The position numbers were made by a program, and so were the translations under genes. Below the pieces are notes generated by a model. The model was not told the DNA's origin. It saw nothing but the letters and a program-made list of their open reading frames with translations, and ran no database searches. Below are positions 8,004-15,853 of a stretch of DNA of 33,599 bases, piece after piece. Numbering within the stretch: position 1 is the first letter of the stretch; each line of letters starts with the position of its first letter. Source of the stretch: Betaproteobacteria bacterium (lineage in GTDB: Bacteria; Pseudomonadota; Gammaproteobacteria; Burkholderiales; SG8-41). The DNA lies in NCBI GenBank assembly GCA_016202565.1, contig JACQOK010000198.1:1-33599 (forward strand). Direction: 5' to 3'.

Positions 8004-9514
8004 CGGGGCGAGGTATTGCGCAGTCGATCACCGTACGGATGAGCGTGTTGTTCGCGGCCGCTTCGGCGCTCGTGCTCACTGGTATCGGCGTCCTGCTCTA
8101 CGAAGCGCTTGACGACTCCCTTACGACGCGGCAGCAGCGGCCCTTGATGGCGCTGAGCACCGTCTTACAGCACATGATGGATGACCTTGCCGACGTCCCG
8201 TCTCTCGAATACCTCGGCGAGCAGCCGGGCATTGTCGGACATCTTCTCGATTCCCACCCCGCCATGAGCCTATGGATCTATGGGGAAGACGGCCGCAACC
8301 TGTTTGCCTCGTCGCGGACCGTGGTCCCGAAGGAGGAGTGGGAAAGCCTCGCCGCGCCCGAGGCGCGGCAGGTCACAATGGGGTTATGGCAGCCTGCAGG
8401 CCAGAGCGCCTACCGGCTCGCCGTGGCGCGCTTCAGCTCCAAACGGGCGGAAATCGGGCGGGGCTTCATCGTCCTTGCAATGGACGTTTCCGAACCGCTG
8501 CGGATCCTGAAGATCTTCCGGAGGAGCGTTCTCATCGCCGTGCCCGTGGCGGTGCTCATCGTAGGGCTGATCGGCGTTTTCATCGCGCGAGGAGTGCTGC
8601 GACCCCTCGCGAGAGTTGCAGAATCGGCCCGCCGCGTCACTGCGAGCCAGTTGAACGAGCGGCTCGATCTGACGGACGTGCCTTCGGAGCTCCAGGACCT
8701 CGCAAACTCGTTCAATACCATGCTTGCACGGCTCGAGGACTCGTTTCGCAGGATCTCCGATTTTTCAGCTGATCTCGCGCACGAGCTGCGCACCCCGTTG
8801 ACGAGCCTGCTTGGCAGAACCCGCCTCGTGCTCTCGAAAAGGCGCAGCGCGGACGAGTACCGCGAAGCGCTGGAATTGAGCGTTGGAGAAATTGAGCGGC
8901 TGTCCGCGCTCGTTTCGGACATGCTTTTCCTCGCCCAGGCCGACCGCGCGCCGGCCGGCCTGGCGTACGACAGAGTGGATCTGCGAGATCAAGTGAACCG
9001 CTTGATCGAGTTTTTCGGCATGGCGGCCGAAGAGCGACAGATCGCCCTGGAAGCGCGGGGCCATGCGATGGTGTTCGCCGACCGCGCGATGCTCGGGCGG
9101 GCGCTCACCAACCTGCTGTCGAACGCCATTCGCCACAGTCCGGACGGCGAGCGGGTCGACGTCGTGATCGAGCGCGGCAAGAGCGCCGTCACTGTGTCTG
9201 TCGTCGATCGCGGACCCGGCCTGTCACCAGCGGATGCATCGCGCGTTTTTGACCGCTTCTACCGCACTGATCCGAGCAGGGCGCGCCACTCCGGCGGCAC
9301 CGGCCTCGGGCTCGCAATTGCGCGGTCCATTATGAAAATGCATGGCGGCGACGTGTCGGTAAAAAGCGAGCCCGGCAAATCGACTGTCTTCACGTTGAGC
9401 ATTCCCGAGCGGGCGCCAGAGGTAGAGACGCCGCCCACGACCCCTGCCGGGACTCGCGGGCCCGCATGGCCCCATGCCGCTCCTGAAAATCCGTTCACAT
9501 CCCCTCCCCGCTAG
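8000..9514 (+). CDS. Heavy-metal sensor histidine kinase (CusS type)
   Basis: A 504-aa inner-membrane sensor kinase. Transmembrane helices lie at about residues 14-36 and 175-199 and bracket a periplasmic sensing domain of about 140 aa. A HAMP segment follows ([22 protein letters not shown]). The phosphoacceptor is His261 in [14 protein letters not shown]. The ATPase domain has the N box [15 protein letters not shown], the G1 box VVDRGPGLS, and [11 protein letters not shown] followed by [19 protein letters not shown]. It starts with GTG inside the response-regulator stop. Domain order and the kinase core match the heavy-metal (CusS/CopS) class. The metal cannot be decided, and the proline-rich tail is not conserved. 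Confidence 0.92.
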   Translation: MTGRGIAQSITVRMSVLFAAASALVLTGIGVLLYEALDDSLTTRQQRPLMALSTVLQHMMDDLADVPSLEYLGEQPGIVGHLLDSHPAMSLWIYGEDGRNLFASSRTVVPKEEWESLAAPEARQVTMGLWQPAGQSAYRLAVARFSSKRAEIGRGFIVLAMDVSEPLRILKIFRRSVLIAVPVAVLIVGLIGVFIARGVLRPLARVAESARRVTASQLNERLDLTDVPSELQDLANSFNTMLARLEDSFRRISDFSADLAHELRTPLTSLLGRTRLVLSKRRSADEYREALELSVGEIERLSALVSDMLFLAQADRAPAGLAYDRVDLRDQVNRLIEFFGMAAEERQIALEARGHAMVFADRAMLGRALTNLLSNAIRHSPDGERVDVVIERGKSAVTVSVVDRGPGLSPADASRVFDRFYRTDPSRARHSGGTGLGLAIARSIMKMHGGDVSVKSEPGKSTVFTLSIPERAPEVETPPTTPAGTRGPAWPHAAPENPFTSPPR

Positions 9515-9614
9515 ACCGTCCCGCCCAGGATAAGGAAAACGTGACTGGGGGCGAAAGCTTCCGGCCGTTCTCGCACCGTTGTGTCGATCTTCCCCTGGAA
9601 GCCTCGCTCGCGAG

Positions 9615-9654
9615 CTGCTCGGCCCCTTTTGAACCAAAAAAGACCGCCGAGCAG
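9615..9654. other. Long hairpin in the kinase-czcE intergenic region
   Basis: CTGCTCGGC (9615-9623) pairs perfectly with GCCGAGCAG (9646-9654), with an inner CTTTT/AAAAG pairing, giving a stem-loop of about 40 nt. The 306-bp gap between the kinase and the CzcE-like gene holds this hairpin, the operator-like palindrome at 9658-9677 and nothing else recognised. It may terminate the kinase transcript. Confidence 0.4.
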
Positions 9655-9657
9655 ATC

Positions 9658-9677
9658 AGATCACAAGTTTGTGATCT
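9658..9677 (+). promoter_or_regulatory. CusR-type operator upstream of the CzcE-like gene
   Basis: A perfect 9-bp inverted repeat, AGATCACAA-GT-TTGTGATCT. Core half-sites (ATCACAA, then 2 nt, then TTGTGAT) have the layout and spacing of the E. coli CusR box (ATGACAA-N2-TTGTCAT) with one changed base per arm. It is about 145 bp before the CzcE-like start and is the best candidate target of the adjacent response regulator. No confident -10 was found. Confidence 0.5.
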
Positions 9678-9820
9678 TGCCGTGAGGTTCACGTGAGCGC
9701 GTAGTCCCCATAGTCGCGTCATGATCGAAGCGATCGCTCGCCGCAAATGGCGACCTAATGCTTTATCCAGGAGATCGGCTTGTTGGCTGCCGGCTGGTGC
9801 CGTGGATTAACGAGAGTCTG

Positions 9821-10153
9821 ATGAGCAGCAAAGGAACGCACGTGCTCGCAGCGTTGTTTGGCGTTGCCGTTCTCGCCAGCGGAGTCTGCGCAAGCGATAA
9901 CATGATCGGGCAATTGGGTGCACCAGTGTCGGGGACGACTGCCCGCATCGTGAAAATCGACGCATCGACCAACCTCATCAAGGTCAATCACCTCGAGGCG
10001 CTCACCATCCAGGACCGCAAGGGTCAAAGCTTTGCATGGCGGTTCGACACGCTGTATGCCCCGACGGGATTCCCTCTGAAAAGCATTGCACCTCCTGATT
10101 TTGACGCGGGCGACACCTGGGTCTACGTCAGCTCCAAACATCATTCGGATTGA
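9821..10153 (+). CDS. CzcE-like periplasmic metal-binding protein
   Basis: A 110-aa exported protein. A signal peptide spans about residues 1-25 (KGTHVLAALFGVAVLASGVCA), with predicted cleavage after the final A. The mature part, with GAPVSGTTARIVKI, FAWRFDTLYAP, IAPPDF and TWVYVSS, follows the pattern of CzcE-family heavy-metal resistance proteins, small periplasmic beta-rich proteins that bind copper in Cupriavidus. The frame is open from 9758, but the signal peptide fixes the start at 9821. The gene lies between the metal two-component system and fnr and behind a CusR-like operator. Family assignment is from recalled sequence pattern; metal specificity is unknown. Confidence 0.7.
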   Translation: MSSKGTHVLAALFGVAVLASGVCASDNMIGQLGAPVSGTTARIVKIDASTNLIKVNHLEALTIQDRKGQSFAWRFDTLYAPTGFPLKSIAPPDFDAGDTWVYVSSKHHSD

Positions 10154-10200
10154 AGATACCCGGAGCAAGAGTCGATTCCACTCGTGAACAGGAGATCATC

Positions 10201-10989
10201 ATGTTAAACACCGCAGTTCGTGACCCCGTTGCGAGACCCATGGTTCGACTCCCTTATGCGCGCACCGCGTTGCAGCCTGCGAACAGCGCTTGCGCGATGA
10301 ACTCCTGCTCGAACTGCTGCCGCCAGGGCGTATGCCTGCCGGCCGGACTGTCCTCTGCGAACCTCTTTGATCTGGACGAACTAACCAGGGTGAAGCGCCG
10401 TGTGAAGCGCGGTGCAGTCCTGTATCACAACGGCGACCGGTTCAACACGCTCTACGCGGTGCGCAGCGGCGCTTTTAAGACTGTCGGCGCCTTGAGCAGT
10501 GGCAGAGAGAAAACCACGGGCATTCATCTGTCCGGGGAGGTGATGGGGCTCGATGCAATCAGCAGCACTCGTCACCACTACCGTGCCGTTGCGCTGGAGG
10601 ACAGTGAAGTATGCGCAATTCCGTTCGCGAAGCTGCAGGAACTCACGCTGCGGATCCCCGAGCTTCAGCACCGGCTGTTACGGATGCTCTCCAGCGACAT
10701 CGCGCGCGACCATGGTCTGATGCTGCTCCTCGGGAGCATGACGGCGGAGCAGCGCCTGGCGGCTTTCCTCCTGAGCCTGTCGCGCCGTTATAAGCGGCTG
10801 GGCTACGCCGCCGACCACTTCATCCTACGCATGACGCGCGAGGACATCGGCGATTATCTCGGGCTCGCCCTCGAAACGGTCAGCCGGCTGATGTCCCGGT
10901 TCCAGCGCGATGGACTGATATCGACGCAGCAGCGGGAAGTCGAATTGAAGGATGCTACGGCGCTGACGGAAATCGTCGGACATTGGTGA
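10201..10989 (+). CDS. fnr: FNR, oxygen-responsive Crp/Fnr transcription factor
   Basis: A 262-aa regulator that senses oxygen through a [4Fe-4S] cluster. Cys36, Cys39 and Cys45 form the C-x2-C-x5-C ligand pattern of E. coli FNR, and the fourth ligand is Cys138 in EDSEVCAIPF, aligning with the FNR motif around Cys122. The cyclic-nucleotide-binding-like domain spans about 55-170. The recognition helix region, REDIGDYLGLALETVSRLMSR, is nearly identical in pattern to FNR, so a TTGAT-N4-ATCAA target is expected, and that box occurs nine times in this window. The ATG at 10201 has AGGAG nearby and was chosen over upstream in-frame starts at 10150. It lies 47 bp after the CzcE-like gene. No FNR box was found directly before it. 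Confidence 0.93.
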   Translation: MLNTAVRDPVARPMVRLPYARTALQPANSACAMNSCSNCCRQGVCLPAGLSSANLFDLDELTRVKRRVKRGAVLYHNGDRFNTLYAVRSGAFKTVGALSSGREKTTGIHLSGEVMGLDAISSTRHHYRAVALEDSEVCAIPFAKLQELTLRIPELQHRLLRMLSSDIARDHGLMLLLGSMTAEQRLAAFLLSLSRRYKRLGYAADHFILRMTREDIGDYLGLALETVSRLMSRFQRDGLISTQQREVELKDATALTEIVGHW

Positions 10990-11010
10990 TCGCGAGAACG
11001 TGATCCTCCT

Positions 11011-11043
11011 CACCCCGTTCCCCTCCTCCTCCAAAACGGGGTG
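11011..11043 (+). other. Inverted repeat after fnr
   Basis: CACCCCGTT (11011-11019) pairs with AACGGGGTG (11035-11043) across a pyrimidine-rich loop, 22 bp after the fnr stop and just before a true terminator. It is probably part of the same 3' structure. Confidence 0.45.
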
Positions 11044-11047
11044 CTCA

Positions 11048-11081
11048 AGCGCCGGCCGAAACGCGACCGGCGCTTTTTTTT
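11048..11081 (+). terminator. Intrinsic terminator of fnr
   Basis: AGCGCCGG (11048-11055) pairs with CCGGCGCT (11067-11074) and is followed by an eight-T run ending at 11081. This is a standard rho-independent terminator, separating fnr from the convergent glgC. Confidence 0.9.
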
Positions 11082-11193
11082 CACACGTCAGCGGAAGTAT
11101 TAGCGATGCGAAGTCCTGTGAAAGTGCGCGTTGAATGCTACGCAGGCTAGCTCGTCGCGGTTGACGAGATCCCGAAGGGGCGGATGCTCTCTA

Positions 11194-12399
11194 TCAGCAG
11201 GCTGATTGCGGCGGGATGACGATCATTCCGGCCGGAGTGGCGGGATAGCGTCGCGCATCGGCCTTGTGGTCATGCCCGATCGATGCGCCTTCCGCGATCG
11301 TGTTCGGGCCGCCCACGAGGACGCCGCGCAACCGCGCACCGCGTCTCACGCGGACGCCTTCCATGATGATGCAGTCGTTCAGCTCCGCGCCGGCGTCCAC
11401 CTGCGCTCCCCGCTGCACTATGGAATCGCGCAGCGAAGCGTCTCTGGCGACCGCTCCCGCAGCGAGGATGCTGTTTCTGATTCTGCCTTTGCCGATATCC
11501 TCTTCGAAGCAGCGGGTCTCACCGCAGTAGACCCGCCATTTGTGATTTTCGAGCTTGAACTTCGGTTTTGTTCCGAGCAGATCGCGATGCGCGTCCACGT
11601 ACGCTCCGACAGTACCCACATCACGCCAGTATGCAGGTTCCTCGCCGTTCACGCCTGGAACCACATTTCGACTGAAGTCGTAAGCGAAGACCTTGTGCTC
11701 GTGGATCAGGCGCGGGAGCACGTGCCGGCCGAAATCAGACTCGCCGCGCTCGGTGGCCGCGCGCAAGGCTCGAATGAGCACTCGAGGATTGAAGAGGTAG
11801 TTGCCCATTGACGCATAAGCTTGGCCGTGCGCGCGGGGCAAGGGGGCAGGTTGAACGGGCTTTTCCTGGAAGCCCCGGATTTGATCCCGGTCGTCCGCTT
11901 CGATAATGCCAAATGACGATGCCCGTTCGATCGGCACCGGAACCGCCGCGACGCTGGCGTCGGCGCCGCGCTCCTCGTGAAAATGCACCATCTGCCGCAC
12001 GTCCATGCGGTAGAGATGATCGGCGGCGAATACCGCGACGAGGTCGGGGGCGTGTTCTTCCACCAGGTGCAAACACTGGTGCACGGCGTGGGCGGTGCCG
12101 TGAAAGGGCCCGCGCGCGGGCGTCGATGCCGGCAAAACCGGCGTCATGAACTCATCCCTCCCGTCCGACGAATTCGCCCAGCTCCCGACAATGTGGTCGA
12201 GCAGCACCTGCGGCCGGTGTTGCAGCAGGACGTATACCGCCCGAATTTGCGAGTTGTAGAGATTGCTCAGCACGAAATCGATGAGGCGATAGCAGCCGCC
12301 GAATGGCAGCCCGGGCTTCGGGAGCATTTCAGTGAGCGGATGCAGACGCGTGCCCTCGCCGCCGGCCATGACAAACGCGAGAACGCTGGGTGAGCCCAT
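11194..12399 (-). CDS. glgC: Glucose-1-phosphate adenylyltransferase
   Basis: Makes ADP-glucose from ATP and glucose-1-phosphate, the committed step of bacterial glycogen synthesis. The product is 401 aa, slightly shorter than E. coli GlgC. The N-terminal nucleotidyltransferase loop VMAGGEGTRLHPLTEMLPKP is followed by FGGCYRLIDFVLSN, the substrate segment GTAHAVHQ, and YWRDVGTVGAYVDAHRDLL. A C-terminal left-handed beta-helix (ILAAGAVARDASLRDSIV and repeats) follows. No other glycogen gene is adjacent. It has its own leader of about 84 nt with a tandem repeat and an FNR-type promoter, suggesting storage synthesis on entry into anoxia. Confidence 0.92.
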   Translation of the reverse strand: MGSPSVLAFVMAGGEGTRLHPLTEMLPKPGLPFGGCYRLIDFVLSNLYNSQIRAVYVLLQHRPQVLLDHIVGSWANSSDGRDEFMTPVLPASTPARGPFHGTAHAVHQCLHLVEEHAPDLVAVFAADHLYRMDVRQMVHFHEERGADASVAAVPVPIERASSFGIIEADDRDQIRGFQEKPVQPAPLPRAHGQAYASMGNYLFNPRVLIRALRAATERGESDFGRHVLPRLIHEHKVFAYDFSRNVVPGVNGEEPAYWRDVGTVGAYVDAHRDLLGTKPKFKLENHKWRVYCGETRCFEEDIGKGRIRNSILAAGAVARDASLRDSIVQRGAQVDAGAELNDCIIMEGVRVRRGARLRGVLVGGPNTIAEGASIGHDHKADARRYPATPAGMIVIPPQSAC

Positions 12400-12428
12400 G
12401 TTCGGTTCGTTCCTTTTTTTCGCAGCGT

Positions 12429-12470
12429 GCGCAGCCGGCTGCTTGCCATGCGCAGCCGGCTGCTTGCCAT
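12429..12470. repeat. Perfect 21-bp tandem duplication in the glgC leader
   Basis: Two identical, directly adjacent 21-bp units (12429-12449 and 12450-12470), each containing the palindrome GCAGCCGGCTGC. They lie between the predicted glgC transcription start (about 12483) and the ATG at 12399, so the leader RNA would carry two identical small hairpins. Confidence 0.85.
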
Positions 12471-12488
12471 GTTTGTTGTTCCAGACGT

Positions 12489-12530
12489 TTCATACCACGC
12501 CGAACCGCTGGGCTGGTTGACCCAGATCAA
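12489..12530 (-). promoter_or_regulatory. FNR-type promoter of glgC
   Basis: FNR box TTGAC-CCAG-ATCAA at 12517-12530 (plus-strand reading), with TATGAA at 12494-12489 on the minus strand, 22 nt away. It lies between the malic-enzyme stop and glgC and points toward glgC. Confidence 0.65.
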
Positions 12531-12555
12531 ACGGAAGCAGGATTTTCCGGAAGTC

Positions 12556-14226
12556 TCACGCGTACCGCGGCGTGTACATCGCGCCCGTCGCTTCGGCGTG
12601 AAGGTTGCGCGGCTGAGGTTTCGTCGCGTGTCCTTGTTCGTAAGCAATCCCCGCTACCGCCGCTGCCACCGCTGCGGCCACCTCGCGCATGCGCGCCGCG
12701 ACGGGAAAGATGCGGCCCTGGTCGAGATCGGCCTGCGAGACCTGGGCGGCGAGCGTACGGGCGGCAGCCTGGAACATCTCGTCCGTAACATGCCGTGCGC
12801 CGGACAAGAGCAAGCCCAAGCCCACACCGGGAAAGATCCACGAGTTATTTCCCTGAGCCGGCGCACGCGTGCACCCGGCGAGCGTTACCGGACCGAATGG
12901 GCTCCCGCTGGCAAAGACAGCGCGCCCGCTCGACCAGGCGTAGGCCTGCCCGGCGGTGCACTCGGCCTTCGACGTCGGATTCGAAAGCGCGAAAACCACC
13001 GGCCGCTCGTTAAGCCGCGCCATCGCTTCGATTACCGGCTGCGTGAACACGCCGCCCTGGCCACACGCGCCGATCAGCACCGTGGGCCTGAAATCTTCGA
13101 CTGCGGCCGGGAGGTCCGGAAGCGCCGATCGATCCTGCGCGAACGGGCGCTTGTGCTCCGCCAGATCGCTGCGGCTTGCGACGACGAGGCCCCTGGAGTC
13201 GATGAACAGACAGCGCTCCCTCGCCTCGACTTCCGACAATCCCTCACGCTGCATCGCCGCAACCACGCTGGCGCCGATGCCGAGGCACGCTTCGCCGGCG
13301 CCGACAAAAAGGATACGCTGCGCGGGGAGCCCTCTTCCGGTGATGCGGCCCGCCGCGTACAGGCCAGCGAGACCCATGGCGCCCGTGCCCTGCACATCGT
13401 CGTTGAAGCAGCATAACCGATCGCGATAGCGTTGCAGCAGCCGAAAGGCGCACGCGTTGTTGAAGTCTTCAAACTGCACGATCACGCCCGGGAACACCGC
13501 CTGCGTGGCCGTGACGAACTCTTCGAGCAGCGCATCGTAGGCGTTGCCCGTCATGCGCGCCTGTCGCTCGCCGAGGTAGAACCGGTCGCCACGCAGCGAC
13601 GCGTTGTCCGTGCCGACGTCGAGCGTCACCGGCAGGCAGAGTTCGGGCGGCACCCCCGCGCAAGCCGTGTAGAGCGCGAGCTTGCCGATCGGGATGCCCA
13701 TCCCGTTCGCGCCGAGATCACCGAGCCCGAGAATGCGTCCGCCGTCGGTCACGACGATGATGCCGGCGCGGCGGCGCGGCCAGCGCCCCAGAAGCCCGGC
13801 AATACGGCCGCGGTGTTGCGCGGAGATGTACAGCCCGCGGGGACGCTCGTAGAGGCGGCTCCACTCGACGCAGGCCTCACCCACGGTCGGCGTGTAGATA
13901 ATCGGAAGCATTTCCTCCAGGCGGTCGAGCACCACGCGGTAGAACAGCGTCTCGTTCTCGGCCTGCAGGGCGCTGAGATAGCGATACTTCTCCAGCGGGC
14001 CCGTTTTCACGCGCACGTTCTCGAGCGCGCGGGCCGCCTGCTCTTCCAGCGTCTCGACGCGTGGCGGGAGCAGACCGTCGATGTCCAGCCGCGCGCGTTC
14101 GTCGCGGGTGAACGCGGTCCCCTTGTTGCGGAGCGGATCGCGCAGGCACTGAATCCCGCTCAGCGGCTCGGGGTCCGGACGGACGGAGGCGGGAGACACG
14201 GTCTTCTCCCTGAGAGGGGTAACCAT
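12556..14226 (-). CDS. NAD-dependent malic enzyme
   Basis: Oxidatively decarboxylates malate to pyruvate, linking the TCA cycle to pyruvate. The 556-aa length is that of the large SfcA/MaeA class. Motifs in order are YTPTVGEACVEWSRLYERPRG (substrate region), VVTDGGRILGLGDLGANGM, the metal-binding FEDFNNACAFRLL and CFNDDVQGTGAMGLAGL, the Rossmann loop FVGAGEACLGIG, and ALSNPTSKAECT. Cofactor preference (NAD over NADP) is inferred from class, not shown. It has a dedicated FNR-type promoter with a very short leader (about 15 nt) containing GGAG. Confidence 0.92.
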   Translation of the reverse strand: MVTPLREKTVSPASVRPDPEPLSGIQCLRDPLRNKGTAFTRDERARLDIDGLLPPRVETLEEQAARALENVRVKTGPLEKYRYLSALQAENETLFYRVVLDRLEEMLPIIYTPTVGEACVEWSRLYERPRGLYISAQHRGRIAGLLGRWPRRRAGIIVVTDGGRILGLGDLGANGMGIPIGKLALYTACAGVPPELCLPVTLDVGTDNASLRGDRFYLGERQARMTGNAYDALLEEFVTATQAVFPGVIVQFEDFNNACAFRLLQRYRDRLCCFNDDVQGTGAMGLAGLYAAGRITGRGLPAQRILFVGAGEACLGIGASVVAAMQREGLSEVEARERCLFIDSRGLVVASRSDLAEHKRPFAQDRSALPDLPAAVEDFRPTVLIGACGQGGVFTQPVIEAMARLNERPVVFALSNPTSKAECTAGQAYAWSSGRAVFASGSPFGPVTLAGCTRAPAQGNNSWIFPGVGLGLLLSGARHVTDEMFQAAARTLAAQVSQADLDQGRIFPVAARMREVAAAVAAAVAGIAYEQGHATKPQPRNLHAEATGAMYTPRYA

Positions 14227-14246
14227 GATTGCTTGCTCCGGGCATC

Positions 14247-14287
14247 AGGATACGCCCGCGCATCGTGCCCACCTTGATTGAAATCAA
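14247..14287 (-). promoter_or_regulatory. FNR-type promoter of malic enzyme
   Basis: FNR box TTGAT-TGAA-ATCAA (14274-14287) with TATCCT at 14252-14247 on the minus strand, 21 nt away. The predicted start near 14240 is just ahead of the ribosome site for the ATG at 14226. Confidence 0.72.
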
Positions 14288-14350
14288 ATCTTGCCGAGGT
14301 ATTGCCCCCTACCAGTTCCGCGCGCGGCCGATATCGACGTGAACGAAATC

Positions 14351-14632
14351 TCAGTGGTCCTCGATGTGCGGCACCTGATCTTCAGCGGGTTCTCCGGTTT
14401 CCGGATCGATCCAATCGGCAATGCCGATCTCGTTCTCCGCCTCCTGCACCGTCTCACCGGGCTCGGGCTGTGCCTCGACGCTGTAGCGCATGTCGTTCTC
14501 CGCCTCGAGCAATGTCGCGAACGGTCCGTATGTCTTGCCGCTGTCAAGGTCTTGCCAGTAAAACCCGTCGGGCCGCTCGAACACGCGCTTTTTCATGAAG
14601 TCGGGGTTCGTTTCCGGAATAACCTGTCTCAC
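14351..14632 (-). CDS. Small acidic protein of unknown function
   Basis: A 93-aa product, not recognised. It is strongly acidic, especially the C-terminal half (AQPEPGETVQEAENEIGIADW, then DPETGEPAEDQVPHIEDH). The N-terminal half holds a compact motif, RVFERPDGFYWQDLDSGKTYGPF, that looks like a small folded domain. An ATG at 14668 is in frame, but the predicted FNR-dependent start (about 14653) lies downstream of it, while the GTG at 14632 has a strong AGGAGAGG just upstream. The GTG is therefore preferred. It sits between dnaJ and malic enzyme on the same strand with its own promoter. Confidence 0.72.
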   Translation of the reverse strand: MRQVIPETNPDFMKKRVFERPDGFYWQDLDSGKTYGPFATLLEAENDMRYSVEAQPEPGETVQEAENEIGIADWIDPETGEPAEDQVPHIEDH

Positions 14633-14659
14633 GGTCCTCTCCTGCGATATGCCATTTCC

Positions 14660-14701
14660 ATTAGACATCCGGAATGCAGTTAAAGATTTGACCTGCATCA
14701 A
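14660..14701 (-). promoter_or_regulatory. FNR-type promoter of the small acidic ORF
   Basis: FNR box TTGAC-CTGC-ATCAA (14688-14701) with TCTAAT at 14665-14660 on the minus strand, 22 nt away. It decides the translation start of the ORF downstream, because an ATG at 14668 would not be on this transcript. Confidence 0.7.
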
Positions 14702-14731
14702 ACACGGCATCTGTCCTGGCGCAACCGTCCG

Positions 14732-15835
14732 TCAATGAACGGTCGTCCGCGAACGCGCATGACGCACTGCGCGGAGTTGCTCGTAGAGGGCGCGCTCGTT
14801 CGCGGTGAGGCGCTCGGGTATCCGCACGCGGATGCGGAGGTAGATGTCTCCGCGTCGCCCGCCGCCGAACTCCGGCAAGCCCTTTCCGCGCAGCCTGAGC
14901 ACTTCGTCGGGCTGAGTGGCGGGCGGGATGGTCACCCTGGCCGGCGTCTCCAGAGTGGGTACCGCGACGGTGGTGCCGAGCACGGCGTCTGCGACTTCGA
15001 TTGTCTCCTCCCGGTACAGGTCCGCGCCGGAACGCTCGAATCGGGGATCGGGCGCGGTCCGCACGACAACGAAGAAGTCGCCGGCGGCACCATTCGGAAC
15101 GGGTGCAGGCATGCCGTGTCCGGGAATGCGCAATGCCATCCCCTCCTCGACCCCGACGGGAATGTTGACGGTAAGCGTTTCCTCGCGCTCGACCTCGCCC
15201 CGGCCGCTGCATTGCGGACACAGTTGATCGACGATCTTGCCCTTGCCGTTACAGACCGGGCAGGTGGTGATCTGCTGGATCAGCACGTTTCCCTTGCCTT
15301 CACGGCGGCTGCGTTTTTGCTGCCCGGTGCCGTCGCAATTCACGCAGACGCGGGGCGTGGTCCCGGGTTTCGCGCCGCTGCCGTGGCAGGACGGGCAGGT
15401 TTGCGGACGCGTGATGCGCACCGGCTCCGTTCCGCCGGTCACCACCCGTTGCAGCGGCACGAGCAGATCGACTTCCAGGTTCGCGCCGCGCGGGGGACCC
15501 GCGCGCCGGCGAAAGAAGCGATCGAACCAGCCGCCGCCGAAGTCGAAGTTGAGCCCGCCGAAAATATCCTCGAAGTCGATGCCGCCGAACAGGTCCTGCG
15601 GAGAAAAGCCGGCCACGCCCGCAAAACCACCGGCATCGTACTCCTTGCGCTTGGCGGGATCCGAGAGCACCGCGTAGGCTTCGGCGATTTCCTTGAAGCG
15701 CTCCTCGACGCCCGGTTCCTTGTTGCGATCGGGGTGATACTTGAGCGCGAGGGCGCGAAACGCGTCCTTGATCGCCTTCTGGTCGACTTCCCGCGGAACG
15801 CCCAGCACTTCGTAGTAATCGCGTCGCGGTGTGAT
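14732..15835 (-). CDS. dnaJ: DnaJ co-chaperone without a conventional start codon
   Basis: Type I J-protein that stimulates DnaK ATPase, about 367 aa. The J domain has DYYEVLGV and the HPD triad (residues 34-36 from the assumed start). A Gly/Phe-rich region follows ([19 protein letters not shown]). Four zinc-finger repeats ([32 protein letters not shown]) come next, then the client-binding domains. Oddity: between the in-frame dnaK TAA (15854-15856) and the J domain there is no ATG, GTG or TTG. The only later candidate, GTG at 15808, would delete DYYE. An ATC at 15835 stands about nine bases after an AAGGG ribosome site and would give the expected N-terminus [11 protein letters not shown], so it is the best start. 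A sequencing error (ATG read as ATC) is the alternative. Confidence 0.88.
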   Translation of the reverse strand: MTPRRDYYEVLGVPREVDQKAIKDAFRALALKYHPDRNKEPGVEERFKEIAEAYAVLSDPAKRKEYDAGGFAGVAGFSPQDLFGGIDFEDIFGGLNFDFGGGWFDRFFRRRAGPPRGANLEVDLLVPLQRVVTGGTEPVRITRPQTCPSCHGSGAKPGTTPRVCVNCDGTGQQKRSRREGKGNVLIQQITTCPVCNGKGKIVDQLCPQCSGRGEVEREETLTVNIPVGVEEGMALRIPGHGMPAPVPNGAAGDFFVVVRTAPDPRFERSGADLYREETIEVADAVLGTTVAVPTLETPARVTIPPATQPDEVLRLRGKGLPEFGGGRRGDIYLRIRVRIPERLTANERALYEQLRAVRHARSRTTVH

Positions 15836-15853
15836 GGTGGAAGTCCCTTCTGG

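Noticed and set aside
12427-13416. Plus-strand open frame starting in the tandem repeat and running over malic enzyme
   Set aside because: Antisense shadow of malic enzyme; its apparent N-terminal repeat (RSRLLAM twice) is just the 21-bp duplication translated.
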